6,564 bases of DNA. Source: an uncultured Selenomonas sp. (lineage in GTDB: Bacteria > Bacillota > Negativicutes > Selenomonadales > Selenomonadaceae). The stretch is from assembly GCA_945494195.1 (NCBI GenBank), contig CALYVJ010000099.1:1-6564 (forward strand), in the 5' to 3' direction. Made by a program: the position numbers and the translations under genes. The notes under the pieces are model-generated. The model searched no databases. It had not been told where the DNA came from and worked only from the letters and a program-made list of their open reading frames with translations. Of this stretch, positions 1 through 6,495 are shown piece after piece (the first letter of the stretch is position 1; each line of letters begins with the position of its first letter).

Positions 1-31
1 GGAGCCAAAGACCAAAGAGGGAGGTGATTTC

Positions 32-319
32 GTGAGAAAGTACGAAGTCATATTTATCGTTAAGCCGATGGAAGAGGAAGCTACGAACGCTGTCATCGAC
101 AAGTTCACCAAGATCATCACGGAGAATGGTGGTACGATCGATAAAGAAGATCGTTGGGGTAAGAAACGTCTTGCCTATGAGATCAAAGACTGCACTGAGG
201 GCTTCTATGAGCTGCTCTACGTTACGGCTGAGCCGGCATGCGTTGCTGAGTGTGAGCGCGTAATGAAGATCACGGACGATGTCTTGAAGCACATGATCGT
301 AAAATCTGAAGAAAACTAA
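32..319 (+). CDS. rpsF: 30S ribosomal protein S6
   Basis: Ribosomal protein S6 sits on the platform of the 30S subunit, where it binds 16S rRNA as a heterodimer with S18, encoded two genes downstream. The 95-residue product is full length for the family. It opens with the typical MRKYEVIFIVKP strand and carries the S6 signature WGKKRLAYEI at residues 42-51, followed by EGFYELLYV at 56-64. The start is GTG at 32, placed 7 bases after a strong GGGAGG (19-24) that continues into GTGAT, extending the match to the 3' end of 16S rRNA. It is the first gene of an rpsF-ssb-rpsR cluster. In several bacteria the S6:S18 dimer represses this operon through its mRNA leader, but only 31 leader bases are visible here, so that control cannot be judged. 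Family and boundaries are secure. Confidence 0.98.
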   Translation: MRKYEVIFIVKPMEEEATNAVIDKFTKIITENGGTIDKEDRWGKKRLAYEIKDCTEGFYELLYVTAEPACVAECERVMKITDDVLKHMIVKSEEN

Positions 320-347
320 TATTCCATAATGCCAGGGAGGTTTTGCC

Positions 348-788
348 ATGAATAAGGTTATTTTGGCCGGTCGGCTTACGCGTGACCCCGAGGTCCGTTA
401 TACGCAGAGCGGCAAAGCCGTGGCTTCATTCACCGTTGCGGTGGATCGTCGCTTCGGCCGCAAAAATGCGGATAATAACCAGCCAACGGCGGATTTCATT
501 CCGGTAGTTGTCTGGGAGAAACTCGCTGAGATTTGCGGGAATAACTTAATCAAGGGAAGCCAGGTGCTGGTCGAAGGTCGCTTGCAGGTCCGCACGTATG
601 ACGCACAGGACGGTTCGAAGCGCTATGTGACCGAGGTAGTCGCCAATGAAGTTGAGTTCATGGGGTCGCGCCCGCAGCGCGAAGGCGGCTTCCAGCAGGG
701 TGGATTCGCCCAGGGAGCTCCGGCTCCGGCAGCACCGGCGGATAATTCTTTTGGCCCGGCCATCCCTGACGAGGACATCCCATTTTGA
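348..788 (+). CDS. ssb: Single-stranded DNA-binding protein
   Basis: SSB coats single-stranded DNA during replication, repair and recombination, and recruits partner proteins through its acidic tail. The 146-residue product has an N-terminal OB fold (about residues 1-106) beginning MNKVILAGRLTRDPEVRYT. A conserved aromatic lies in DFIPVVVWEKLAE (W56). A short linker rich in Gly, Gln, Ala and Pro spans about 107-138, and the protein ends in the acidic tip DEDIPF (141-146), a close variant of the usual DDDIPF. The linker is short compared with many SSBs. The ATG follows AGGGAGG (334-340) by 7 bases. The gene lies 28 bases after rpsF and 15 bases before rpsR, the standard order for the main chromosomal SSB and not a plasmid or phage copy. 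Confidence 0.98.
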   Translation: MNKVILAGRLTRDPEVRYTQSGKAVASFTVAVDRRFGRKNADNNQPTADFIPVVVWEKLAEICGNNLIKGSQVLVEGRLQVRTYDAQDGSKRYVTEVVANEVEFMGSRPQREGGFQQGGFAQGAPAPAAPADNSFGPAIPDEDIPF

Positions 789-789
789 T

Positions 790-796
790 AGGAGGG
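790..796 (+). promoter_or_regulatory. Ribosome binding site of rpsR
   Basis: AGGAGGG, starting immediately after the ssb stop codon, serves the tandem TTG (804) and ATG (807) start codons. The spacing is 7 bases to TTG and 10 to ATG. Four other start sites in the window show a 7-base gap, which favours the TTG without excluding the ATG. Confidence 0.75.
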
Positions 797-803
797 AATT
801 ACT

Positions 804-1037
804 TTGATGAGACGTGACAGAGGCAGAAGACCTCGTAGAAAAGTCTGCTCTTTCTGCGTAGACAAGGTCGAGCATATCGACTATAAAGACGTTGCAAAAC
901 TCCGCCGCTTCATTACGGAGCGTGGCAAGATTTTACCGCGTCGTATCTCCGGCAACTGCGCTAAACATCAGCGTCAGGTTACCGTTGCAATCAAACGTGC
1001 ACGCAACATCGCGCTGCTGCCGTTCACTGCAGAGTAA
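804..1037 (+). CDS. rpsR: 30S ribosomal protein S18 (C+ form)
   Basis: S18 binds S6 on the 30S platform. The product is 77 residues from TTG at 804, or 76 from the ATG at 807. It has a basic N-terminus ([11 protein letters not shown]) and the family core [15 protein letters not shown] and [12 protein letters not shown]. Cysteines C15 and C18 (CSFC) with C52 and H55 (CAKH) form a four-ligand set typical of metal-binding S18. In Bacillus subtilis S18 most of these ligands are replaced (recalled sequence, not searched). Tandem TTG-ATG codons make the start ambiguous: the 7-base gap used by neighbouring genes fits TTG at 804, while ATG is the stronger codon and lies 10 bases from the same GGAGGG. 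It is the last gene of the cluster, with a terminator 11 bases after the stop. Confidence 0.97.
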   Translation: MMRRDRGRRPRRKVCSFCVDKVEHIDYKDVAKLRRFITERGKILPRRISGNCAKHQRQVTVAIKRARNIALLPFTAE

Positions 1038-1048
1038 AAGATTTTCAG

Positions 1049-1078
1049 GGTGCTGTACTAAGGTACAGCACCTTTTTT
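1049..1078 (+). terminator. Rho-independent terminator after rpsR
   Basis: GGTGCTGTAC (1049-1058) and GTACAGCACC (1063-1072) form a perfect 10-bp stem around a TAAG tetraloop, followed directly by six T (1073-1078). This is a textbook intrinsic terminator 11 bases after the rpsR stop. It should end the rpsF-ssb-rpsR transcript, although the clc start codon lies only 30 bases further on. Confidence 0.95.
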
Positions 1079-1091
1079 CTATTAAAGATGT

Positions 1092-1100
1092 AGGAGAAGG
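1092..1100 (+). promoter_or_regulatory. Ribosome binding site that fixes the clc start
   Basis: AGGAGAAGG lies 7 bases before ATG 1108. The reading frame stays open upstream to 892, but that stretch runs through rpsR in another frame and across the terminator, so this site decides the start. Confidence 0.85.
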
Positions 1101-1107
1101 AAGCTTT

Positions 1108-2670
1108 ATGCAGAATCAAATTGAGACGGCCATGCGGATTTTTACGGACCCGCGGCATTTCAAACTGCGACTTTTTCTCGAGGGTAATGTCATTGGTATT
1201 TTTACCGGACTGGTCATTGCGCTGTTCCGCTACCTGTTGGAGTTATCGGAGCGGTATACACCGCTTCTCTATGGCTGGCTGCGGGATAATCCAGAGTGGA
1301 TTCTGGGCTGGGGAGCTGTTCTCATGGTTATCGGCTGGGTCCTCTACCGGATTGTCAAATGGGAGGGCATGACATCCGGTTCGGGAATTCCCCAGATTAA
1401 GGGGATCCTGATGGGGAAGATGGATATGAATTGGGCCCGGGTGTTGGTGCTCAAGTTTATCGGTGCGGTGCTCGGAATCGGTGCTGGTCTTTCCTTGGGA
1501 CGTGAAGGGCCAAGTGTTCAGTTGGGGGCCTGTGTCGGACAGGGAATAGGCCGGATGACGCATCGGTCTTTTGCTGAAAACCATTATATGCTGACAGCAG
1601 GGGCCGGGGCTGGTCTGGCAGCTGCTTTCAATGCACCGTTGGCTGGCGTGATGTTTTGTCTGGAAGAGCTCACTAAGAACTTTTCGCCTTTTGTACTCAT
1701 GGGGGCCATTGCAGCTGCGGTAACCTCGACAACTGTTACCCAGTATTTTTTCGGTATGGAACCTGTTTTCCATATGGGTGATATTCCCGTGGTTTCCACA
1801 GGCAGCATATATATGCTGCTTATTTTCCTAGGGGCTTTCGTCGGTGTACTGGGGCTGGCGTTTAATCGCATGCTCACTCGGGTGTTGGATGGGGTTGCCA
1901 TGGCACCTGTGCCTGCCTGGTCAAAGTCCATGGTTCCGCTGCTTACCGCAGGGGTGTTGGGCTTTTGCCTGCCGGAGGTATTGGGCGGTGGCAGTCGATT
2001 GGTGGATTCCCTGGTGGTTACGGATTATTCCCTTTACTGGCTGCTGATCTTGCTCTTGGGGAAATTTTTCTTTACGATGCTTTGTTTTGGCTCGGGGGTT
2101 CCTGGAGGAATTTTCCTGCCAATGCTGGTGCTGGGAAGCGTTGGCGGTGCGATATTTGCCAAGCTGGTGATCTTCTTCGGGTTCATGGAGCCGGTGTGGA
2201 CGGTCAACTGCATTATCTTTGGCATGGCCGCCTACTTTGCCTCGGTGGTTAAATCCCCGGTTACCGGGGCCGTGTTGATTATGGAGATGACGGGGTCCTT
2301 TGACCACATGCTGGCCCTGATTCTCGTATCCATGACGGCCTATCTGGTGGCAGACCTCACCAATGGTGAGCCGGTCTACGACATGCTGCTGAATCGCAGC
2401 TTGGTACTTCAGGCAAAGCTGGCTAGTGTTATCAAACATCGCCGCATTATGAGCGAGGTCATCGTGGGAATGGGCAGCCAGCTCGATGGCGCTTGCATAC
2501 ACGAAGTCAAATGGCCTTCGGGCAGCCTTATTGTCAATGTCAGCCGCGCTGGAGAGGATTTGGCACCCAATGGAGGCCTTTGCCTGAAGGAAGGCGATTA
2601 TCTGTATATTTTAAGCGACCATGTCCATAAGAGCAGCTTAGAGCTGCTGGCCGCGGAAAAGTCTACTTGA
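1108..2670 (+). CDS. ClC-family chloride/proton antiporter with C-terminal TrkA-C domain
   Basis: This is an inner-membrane ClC protein that probably exchanges chloride for protons, a role linked in other bacteria to acid and ion homeostasis. The 520-residue product has hydrophobic helices from about 27 to 415 and the three ClC signatures: GSGIP (91-95, with S92 matching the chloride-binding serine), GREGP (131-135) and GGIFLP (333-338). E133 matches the gating glutamate (E148 of the E. coli protein), E187 the internal proton glutamate (E203), and Y424 the central tyrosine (Y445). Keeping both glutamates points to an antiporter, not a channel; GREGP also argues against the fluoride-specific branch. 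Residues about 448-516 resemble a TrkA-C/RCK-C domain (ending LKEGDYLYIL), a possible cytoplasmic ligand sensor. ATG 1108 is chosen for its ribosome binding site. The gene stands alone between a terminator and the next promoter. Confidence 0.95.
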   Translation: MQNQIETAMRIFTDPRHFKLRLFLEGNVIGIFTGLVIALFRYLLELSERYTPLLYGWLRDNPEWILGWGAVLMVIGWVLYRIVKWEGMTSGSGIPQIKGILMGKMDMNWARVLVLKFIGAVLGIGAGLSLGREGPSVQLGACVGQGIGRMTHRSFAENHYMLTAGAGAGLAAAFNAPLAGVMFCLEELTKNFSPFVLMGAIAAAVTSTTVTQYFFGMEPVFHMGDIPVVSTGSIYMLLIFLGAFVGVLGLAFNRMLTRVLDGVAMAPVPAWSKSMVPLLTAGVLGFCLPEVLGGGSRLVDSLVVTDYSLYWLLILLLGKFFFTMLCFGSGVPGGIFLPMLVLGSVGGAIFAKLVIFFGFMEPVWTVNCIIFGMAAYFASVVKSPVTGAVLIMEMTGSFDHMLALILVSMTAYLVADLTNGEPVYDMLLNRSLVLQAKLASVIKHRRIMSEVIVGMGSQLDGACIHEVKWPSGSLIVNVSRAGEDLAPNGGLCLKEGDYLYILSDHVHKSSLELLAAEKST

Positions 2671-2695
2671 TAATTTTAAATAGATTTAGTACAAT
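2667..2695 (+). promoter_or_regulatory. Sigma-A-type promoter of the deoR-ltaS-pflX operon
   Basis: TTGATA (2667-2672) and TACAAT (2690-2695) are separated by exactly 17 bases, and each differs from consensus at one base. The -35 element overlaps the TGA stop of clc (2668-2670). The predicted transcription start is near 2702, giving a leader of about 57 bases before the regulator's ATG at 2759. This is predicted from sequence only. Confidence 0.8.
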
Positions 2696-2705
2696 AGTCG
2701 TACAA
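2689..2705 (+). repeat. GTACAA direct repeats, candidate operator
   Basis: GTACAA occurs at 2689-2694 and again at 2700-2705, a period of 11 bases or about one helical turn. The first copy contains most of the -10 element and the second covers the predicted transcription start. The sequence beyond (2706-2727) stays rich in ACAA/AACA. A protein bound here would block the promoter, so autoregulation by the DeoR protein encoded just downstream is plausible. Two 6-base repeats can occur by chance, so confidence is limited. Confidence 0.4.
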
Positions 2706-2758
2706 CAAGAACAAACAATAAACACAGTTTCTAGGAAGATTATAGGAGTGATTGTCCG

Positions 2759-3526
2759 ATGTTTTTGGAAGAACGCCAAGAGATTATTCTCAATATGCTT
2801 GCCCGTGACGGCAAGGTCCGTGTTCGCGAACTCAGCGAGAAGTTCAAGGTAACGGAAGACTGCATCCGCAAGGATTTGGGTGCCCTCGAGAAAAAGGGAA
2901 AACTCAAACGCACCTATGGGGGTGCTGTCCGCATTCGTGAAAACAGCCATATGGTTGAAGTCAGCAAACATCGCAACACGGATGTCGAGGCCAAACAGCG
3001 CATCGCCCAGGCTGCTGTAAAACTTATCCACGAGAAGGATATGGTATTTCTCGACATTTCCACCAGCAACCTGGCCATTGCGGAATTGCTGGTAAAGATG
3101 GACCAGGATATCACGGTAGTTACGAACATGATTGATATTCTCGTAGTCCTCGCCCGCAATCCGAAAATCCGCGTGGTATTTGCCGGTGGTAAAATCAACA
3201 AGAGCCGTGATGGTTTCTGGGGTGGCATGACCCTCGATTTCATCTCTCACCTCAAACCGGATATTGCTTTTGTCGGTGCGGTAGGTGTTGATGTTAAGGA
3301 GAACAGTGTTTCCACTTATGATATCGACGACGGTATCAACAAGGCATCCATCATCCGTCACAGCAAAAAGGCTTATGTTGTCGCTGAGGCACGTAAGCTC
3401 AGCACGGATGGCAACTACAACTACACGTCTCTGGACACGCTTTCCGGCTTGATTACGGATACGCTGCCGGCCCGGGACATTCAGGATGCAGCTGATTCTT
3501 ACGGGGTTGAGATTATCCTGCCATGA
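2759..3526 (+). CDS. DeoR-family transcriptional regulator
   Basis: This is a DNA-binding repressor of the DeoR/GlpR type, a family that usually senses phosphorylated sugars. The 255-residue length is normal. A winged helix-turn-helix occupies about residues 3-57: the opening LEERQEIILNML, then VRVRELSEKFKVTEDCIRKDL, then the wing KGKLKRTYGGAV. The DeoR sensor domain spans about 75-230, with VVTN (120-123), FAGGK (141-145), FVGAVGVD (171-178) and STYDIDD (185-191). The ligand-site motifs are divergent: STSN (101-104) where the family usually has GTTT, and AEARK (209-213) where DSSK is usual, with only the Lys kept. The sensed metabolite may therefore be unusual. ATG 2759 follows TAGGAG (2743-2748). 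The stop overlaps the next start (ATGA, 3523-3526), so the regulator is first in an operon with the phosphoglycerol transferase and radical SAM genes, its probable targets. Confidence 0.93.
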   Translation: MFLEERQEIILNMLARDGKVRVRELSEKFKVTEDCIRKDLGALEKKGKLKRTYGGAVRIRENSHMVEVSKHRNTDVEAKQRIAQAAVKLIHEKDMVFLDISTSNLAIAELLVKMDQDITVVTNMIDILVVLARNPKIRVVFAGGKINKSRDGFWGGMTLDFISHLKPDIAFVGAVGVDVKENSVSTYDIDDGINKASIIRHSKKAYVVAEARKLSTDGNYNYTSLDTLSGLITDTLPARDIQDAADSYGVEIILP

Positions 3527-5544
3527 AGATCTCATTTCCCGCACGATTGAGCTGGGAAAATTTTCATACAGTAATGCTGAAAGGACTGAAGGTATATGCA
3601 TTTTACCTGGCAGTCCTTTCCTTTTTCCGGCTCGTTTTTATTTTTCTTTTGCAAAGTTATATGGGGCCTGCCAGCGGCATGAGCGATATCCTGCTGGCAC
3701 TTTGGCGGGGCAGCCGTCTGTCGATGCAGTCAGCGGGCTGTTTGGCACTGATCAGCTTTTTACCAGCCCTGTTTCTGCATTACCTATTGCCGAAGCTTGA
3801 ATGGTTCAGTTGGCGCGTGCTGAATGGGCTGCTGCTAGCGATGCTGAGTATTCTCTATGTAGCCAGTTTCCCTTTTTACCGCCAATTCCGCATGAATTTC
3901 AATCAGATGATTTTTAACGGAGCCAACGATGATATCTATGCCCTGTTCATTACCATGATTCAACAGTATTGGCTGCCCGTTCGTTTGGCAGGAGCCCTGC
4001 TGTTGGCCTATGGCCTATGGCGGCTGCTCATGGCATGGCTCAAGTGGACGCCGCTGGAAAATTTCCTGCGGTTGATGCATCTGCCCTTGGTGGTGCGGCT
4101 GCTGGGACGGTTGGCGTTCCTGGCGGGTGTGTATGTATCGGTACTGCTGGGAATCTTTGGCGGCAGCCTTGGTTGGCAGACCGCTGTGGATTGGGAAAAT
4201 GCCGGTGTGACGAAGGATGAATTCCTCAACGAGGCGATTTTGGACAACCCTCAGGCAGTTTATCGTGCCTGGAACCTAAACCACCGCATGCTGGCCTGCA
4301 ATGGTTTGGATTTTACGGTGGAAGATATTCGCAGTCTGGCTGCGCTGCTTTCGGGGCGGCAGCCGGATAGCGATGATTTGGATGTTTATTTGCAGAAAAC
4401 AGCTGGTGGGGCGCAGATGGAGCAGCCTTCCCATGTCTTTGTGATTCTGTCGGAGAGCTTTGCCAACTGGCCGTTGCTCGACAAATACAAAAACATCCCG
4501 ATTTCCCAGGGGATGCGTGCTCTGCTGGCAGAGGAGGATACGGACTATTGCCCCACCTTCCTGCCCAATGGTGCCAGTACCGTGTCGGCGGTTACCGGAG
4601 TGGTTACGGGCTTTGCCGATGCTAATCTGTACCTGACGACGATGCCGGAATCCTTTAAGGAGCCCTATGTGACCGCCAGCGCGCCGCAGATGGAGAAGCT
4701 AGGATATGCGACCAATTTCTGGTATGCTGGGCCTGCTACCTGGGAGCGAATCGGCGCCTTTACCCAGGCCCAGGGCTTTGACCATTTCTACAGCCGTGGC
4801 GATTTTGGCGATGTTCCAGGCAGTGTCTGGGGCTGTGAGGATGAATATCTCTATGACCAGGTATTAAAGGGCTTAAGTGACGCGCCGAGTTTCAATGTGA
4901 TTCTCAATGCGTCGAATCATTCCCCTTATGATGTCGATGTGGAGGCGAAGGGCTTCGATAAAGAGGCGGTGCGGGCAACGCTGCCGCCAGAGGCGCAAAA
5001 TGATGAAGAGCTTCTGCGGGAGCTGGGGCATTACTGGTATGCTGACCGGGAACTAGCTAGGTTCGTCAAAGCCGTCAAGGCTAAATATCCGGATAGCCTT
5101 ATCGTCATTGTCGGGGACCATGGGGATCGGTATAATATCGACAAGACCCCATCGACCTATGAACGCTACGGCATTCCCTTTATCCTTACGGGCAAGGGCG
5201 TCCATAAAGGAACCTTGCTGGCAGATTCTGCTGGCAGCCAGATTGATATCATGCCGACGATTTTCGAGCTCATTGCCCCCAAGGGCTTTACCTACATGTC
5301 TGTGGGCTCAAGTCTCACAACGGGGAATCGCCGTGGCGTCAACTACGGTTTTTGGATTACCCGGAACGCGGTGGGCAAGGCCGATACGGTGCCGCTTTTA
5401 CCTGAGTCGTTAAATGGTGGGGAACCGCCTGTCATCGATGACCAGGCTATGCAGGATTACATCAATGCTGTGCGCAGCATTTCCTGGTGGCGTCCGAAAT
5501 ATGGCCCAATCCTCGATGCATCACGATTGGAAGGACGGGAGTGA
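3523..5544 (+). CDS. LtaS/MdoB-type phosphoglycerol transferase (sulfatase-fold membrane protein)
   Basis: This is a membrane-anchored enzyme of the alkaline phosphatase/sulfatase superfamily, LTA synthase group (COG1368), with its catalytic domain outside the inner membrane. Such enzymes move phosphoglycerol from phosphatidylglycerol onto a polymer or glycan. The 673-residue product has five hydrophobic segments (about 25-45, 72-90, 101-118, 150-172, 194-213), as in LtaS, and a catalytic domain from about 303 to 600. Residues matching the S. aureus LtaS site are E311, T353 (nucleophile), W407 and R409 (WER, exactly 54 and 56 after the Thr, as in LtaS), H466 (SNHSPY) and D532-H533 (GDHGD). 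By count, the LtaS H347 position is a Trp here. The start overlaps the regulator's stop and has only a weak upstream GGGG, suggesting translational coupling. If the host is a diderm Negativicute, the acceptor may be a periplasmic glycan or envelope polymer and not classical LTA; this is inference. Confidence 0.9.
   Translation: MKISFPARLSWENFHTVMLKGLKVYAFYLAVLSFFRLVFIFLLQSYMGPASGMSDILLALWRGSRLSMQSAGCLALISFLPALFLHYLLPKLEWFSWRVLNGLLLAMLSILYVASFPFYRQFRMNFNQMIFNGANDDIYALFITMIQQYWLPVRLAGALLLAYGLWRLLMAWLKWTPLENFLRLMHLPLVVRLLGRLAFLAGVYVSVLLGIFGGSLGWQTAVDWENAGVTKDEFLNEAILDNPQAVYRAWNLNHRMLACNGLDFTVEDIRSLAALLSGRQPDSDDLDVYLQKTAGGAQMEQPSHVFVILSESFANWPLLDKYKNIPISQGMRALLAEEDTDYCPTFLPNGASTVSAVTGVVTGFADANLYLTTMPESFKEPYVTASAPQMEKLGYATNFWYAGPATWERIGAFTQAQGFDHFYSRGDFGDVPGSVWGCEDEYLYDQVLKGLSDAPSFNVILNASNHSPYDVDVEAKGFDKEAVRATLPPEAQNDEELLRELGHYWYADRELARFVKAVKAKYPDSLIVIVGDHGDRYNIDKTPSTYERYGIPFILTGKGVHKGTLLADSAGSQIDIMPTIFELIAPKGFTYMSVGSSLTTGNRRGVNYGFWITRNAVGKADTVPLLPESLNGGEPPVIDDQAMQDYINAVRSISWWRPKYGPILDASRLEGRE
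5537..5541 (+). promoter_or_regulatory. Ribosome binding site that fixes the radical SAM gene start
   Basis: GGGAG, inside the last codons of the preceding gene, lies 7 bases before ATG 5549. Earlier in-frame ATG codons exist (5414, 5516), but they would put this start inside the upstream gene and add residues that do not look like the family N-terminus. Confidence 0.75.
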
Positions 5545-5548
5545 GCTG

Positions 5549-6451
5549 ATGATTTCTTTGGGCAATTGCAATCTGTGCCCGCGGCAGTGCGGGGTAGACC
5601 GGTCAGTGTCCGTTGGTTTTTGCGGTGCTGGAGCTAAGGCCCGCATTGCCTTGGTATCCCTTCATCCTTGGGAGGAACCCTGCCTGGTAGGGGAAAAAGG
5701 TGCTGGTACGGTGTTTTTTTCCTATTGCAATCTTCGCTGCTGCTACTGCCAGAACCATGCTATCAGTCATGGAGGAAAGGGCGAGGAGGTAACGGATGAA
5801 CGCCTGGCGGAAATTTTTTGCGAACAGCAGGCGCGGGGGGCGGCTACTCTTGACCTGGTTACCCCTACCCATTATGTGCCGCAGATCATCCATGCGTTGG
5901 AATTGGCACGGGAAAATGGTTTTTCCCTGCCGGTGGTCTACAATTCCGGTGCCTATGATTCGGTGGAGACTATTGAGGCCCTGCGCGGCTATGTAGATAT
6001 TTTCCTGCCGGATTTGAAATATGTGGACGGGGAATCAGCGGCGGAATATTCGCTGGCACCGGATTATTTTGAGAGGGCTGCCGATGCAATACGCCGTATG
6101 GTGGCGATTGCCGGCCCCATTCAGTTTGATGGAAGCGGACGTATGATCCGTGGGGTGCTGGTGCGTCATTTGGTCTTGCCGGGACACCGCCATGAGAGTA
6201 TGAAGGCGCTGGATTGGTTATGGCAGGAATTTGGCAACGACATCCAAATCAGTCTGATGAATCAATACACGCCCATGTATCGGGCCGCTGAACATAAGGG
6301 CATGAACCGGAAGCTTACGACCTTTGAGTATGAGTCGGTGGTGGACCATGCGGTGGGGCTGGGGATTACCAATTGCTATGTTCAGCAGGGACAGACGGCG
6401 TCAGAAAAATTCGTGCCGAATTTTAACGGAGCGGGAGTAAAAAGAATATAG
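5549..6451 (+). CDS. PflX-type radical SAM protein (COG1313)
   Basis: This is a radical S-adenosylmethionine enzyme of the PflX group, related to pyruvate formate-lyase activating enzymes; its substrate is unknown. The 300-residue product has the cluster motif C60-NLR-C64-CY-C67 (Cx3Cx2C), whose three cysteines hold the 4Fe-4S cluster that cleaves SAM. Upstream is a second set, C7, C10, C14 and C25 (CNLCPRQC...GFC), typical of COG1313 and possibly another metal or Fe-S site. Family blocks follow: WEEPCLVGEKGAGTVFF (41-57), LVTPTHYVPQI (103-113), VDIFLPDLKY, RHLVLPGH and MNQYTPMY. The block pattern fits PflX better than the PflA or AmmeMemoRadiSam groups; this comes from memory of the family, not a search. 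The gene starts 4 bases after the phosphoglycerol transferase, so it is probably co-transcribed and coupled. No glycyl radical enzyme lies in the window. Confidence 0.92.
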   Translation: MISLGNCNLCPRQCGVDRSVSVGFCGAGAKARIALVSLHPWEEPCLVGEKGAGTVFFSYCNLRCCYCQNHAISHGGKGEEVTDERLAEIFCEQQARGAATLDLVTPTHYVPQIIHALELARENGFSLPVVYNSGAYDSVETIEALRGYVDIFLPDLKYVDGESAAEYSLAPDYFERAADAIRRMVAIAGPIQFDGSGRMIRGVLVRHLVLPGHRHESMKALDWLWQEFGNDIQISLMNQYTPMYRAAEHKGMNRKLTTFEYESVVDHAVGLGITNCYVQQGQTASEKFVPNFNGAGVKRI

Positions 6452-6454
6452 AGT

Positions 6455-6495
6455 CACAAAAGCCATGTTGAATAAAAGACAACATGGTTTTTGTG
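6455..6495. terminator. Intrinsic terminator after the radical SAM gene, probably bidirectional
   Basis: CCATGTTG (6463-6470) pairs with CAACATGG (6480-6487) around a 9-base loop. CACAAAAG (6455-6462) pairs with TTTTTGTG (6488-6495) through one G-T wobble, giving a 16-bp stem. Five T follow the GC-containing core on the + strand, and four A precede it, reading as a T run on the - strand. It should end the operon and could also stop a convergent transcript. Confidence 0.88.

Noticed and set aside
892..1107. In-frame upstream extension of the clc gene by 72 codons
   Set aside because: It overlaps rpsR in another frame and reads through the terminator hairpin. The ClC N-terminus and a good ribosome binding site place the start at 1108.
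1921..2502. - strand open frame of 193 codons inside clc
   Set aside because: Its His- and Gln-rich translation is a typical antisense reading of a membrane protein gene. No ribosome binding site or motif supports it.
2663..3601. Long - strand open frame of 312 codons opposite the DeoR gene
   Set aside because: It covers the whole DeoR gene, which has clear family motifs, a promoter and a ribosome binding site. The antisense translation shows no recognisable domain, so it is a codon-bias shadow.
5414..5548. In-frame upstream extension of the radical SAM gene by 45 codons
   Set aside because: It lies inside the end of the phosphoglycerol transferase gene and has no family similarity. The CNLCPRQC block normally lies near the protein start, and GGGAG precedes ATG 5549.
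5549..6451. Reading the radical SAM gene as pflA or as the AmmeMemoRadiSam enzyme
   Set aside because: The N-terminal cysteine block and the LVTPTHYVPQI and MNQYTPMY blocks fit the PflX (COG1313) group better. No pfl or AMMECR1/Memo gene lies nearby.
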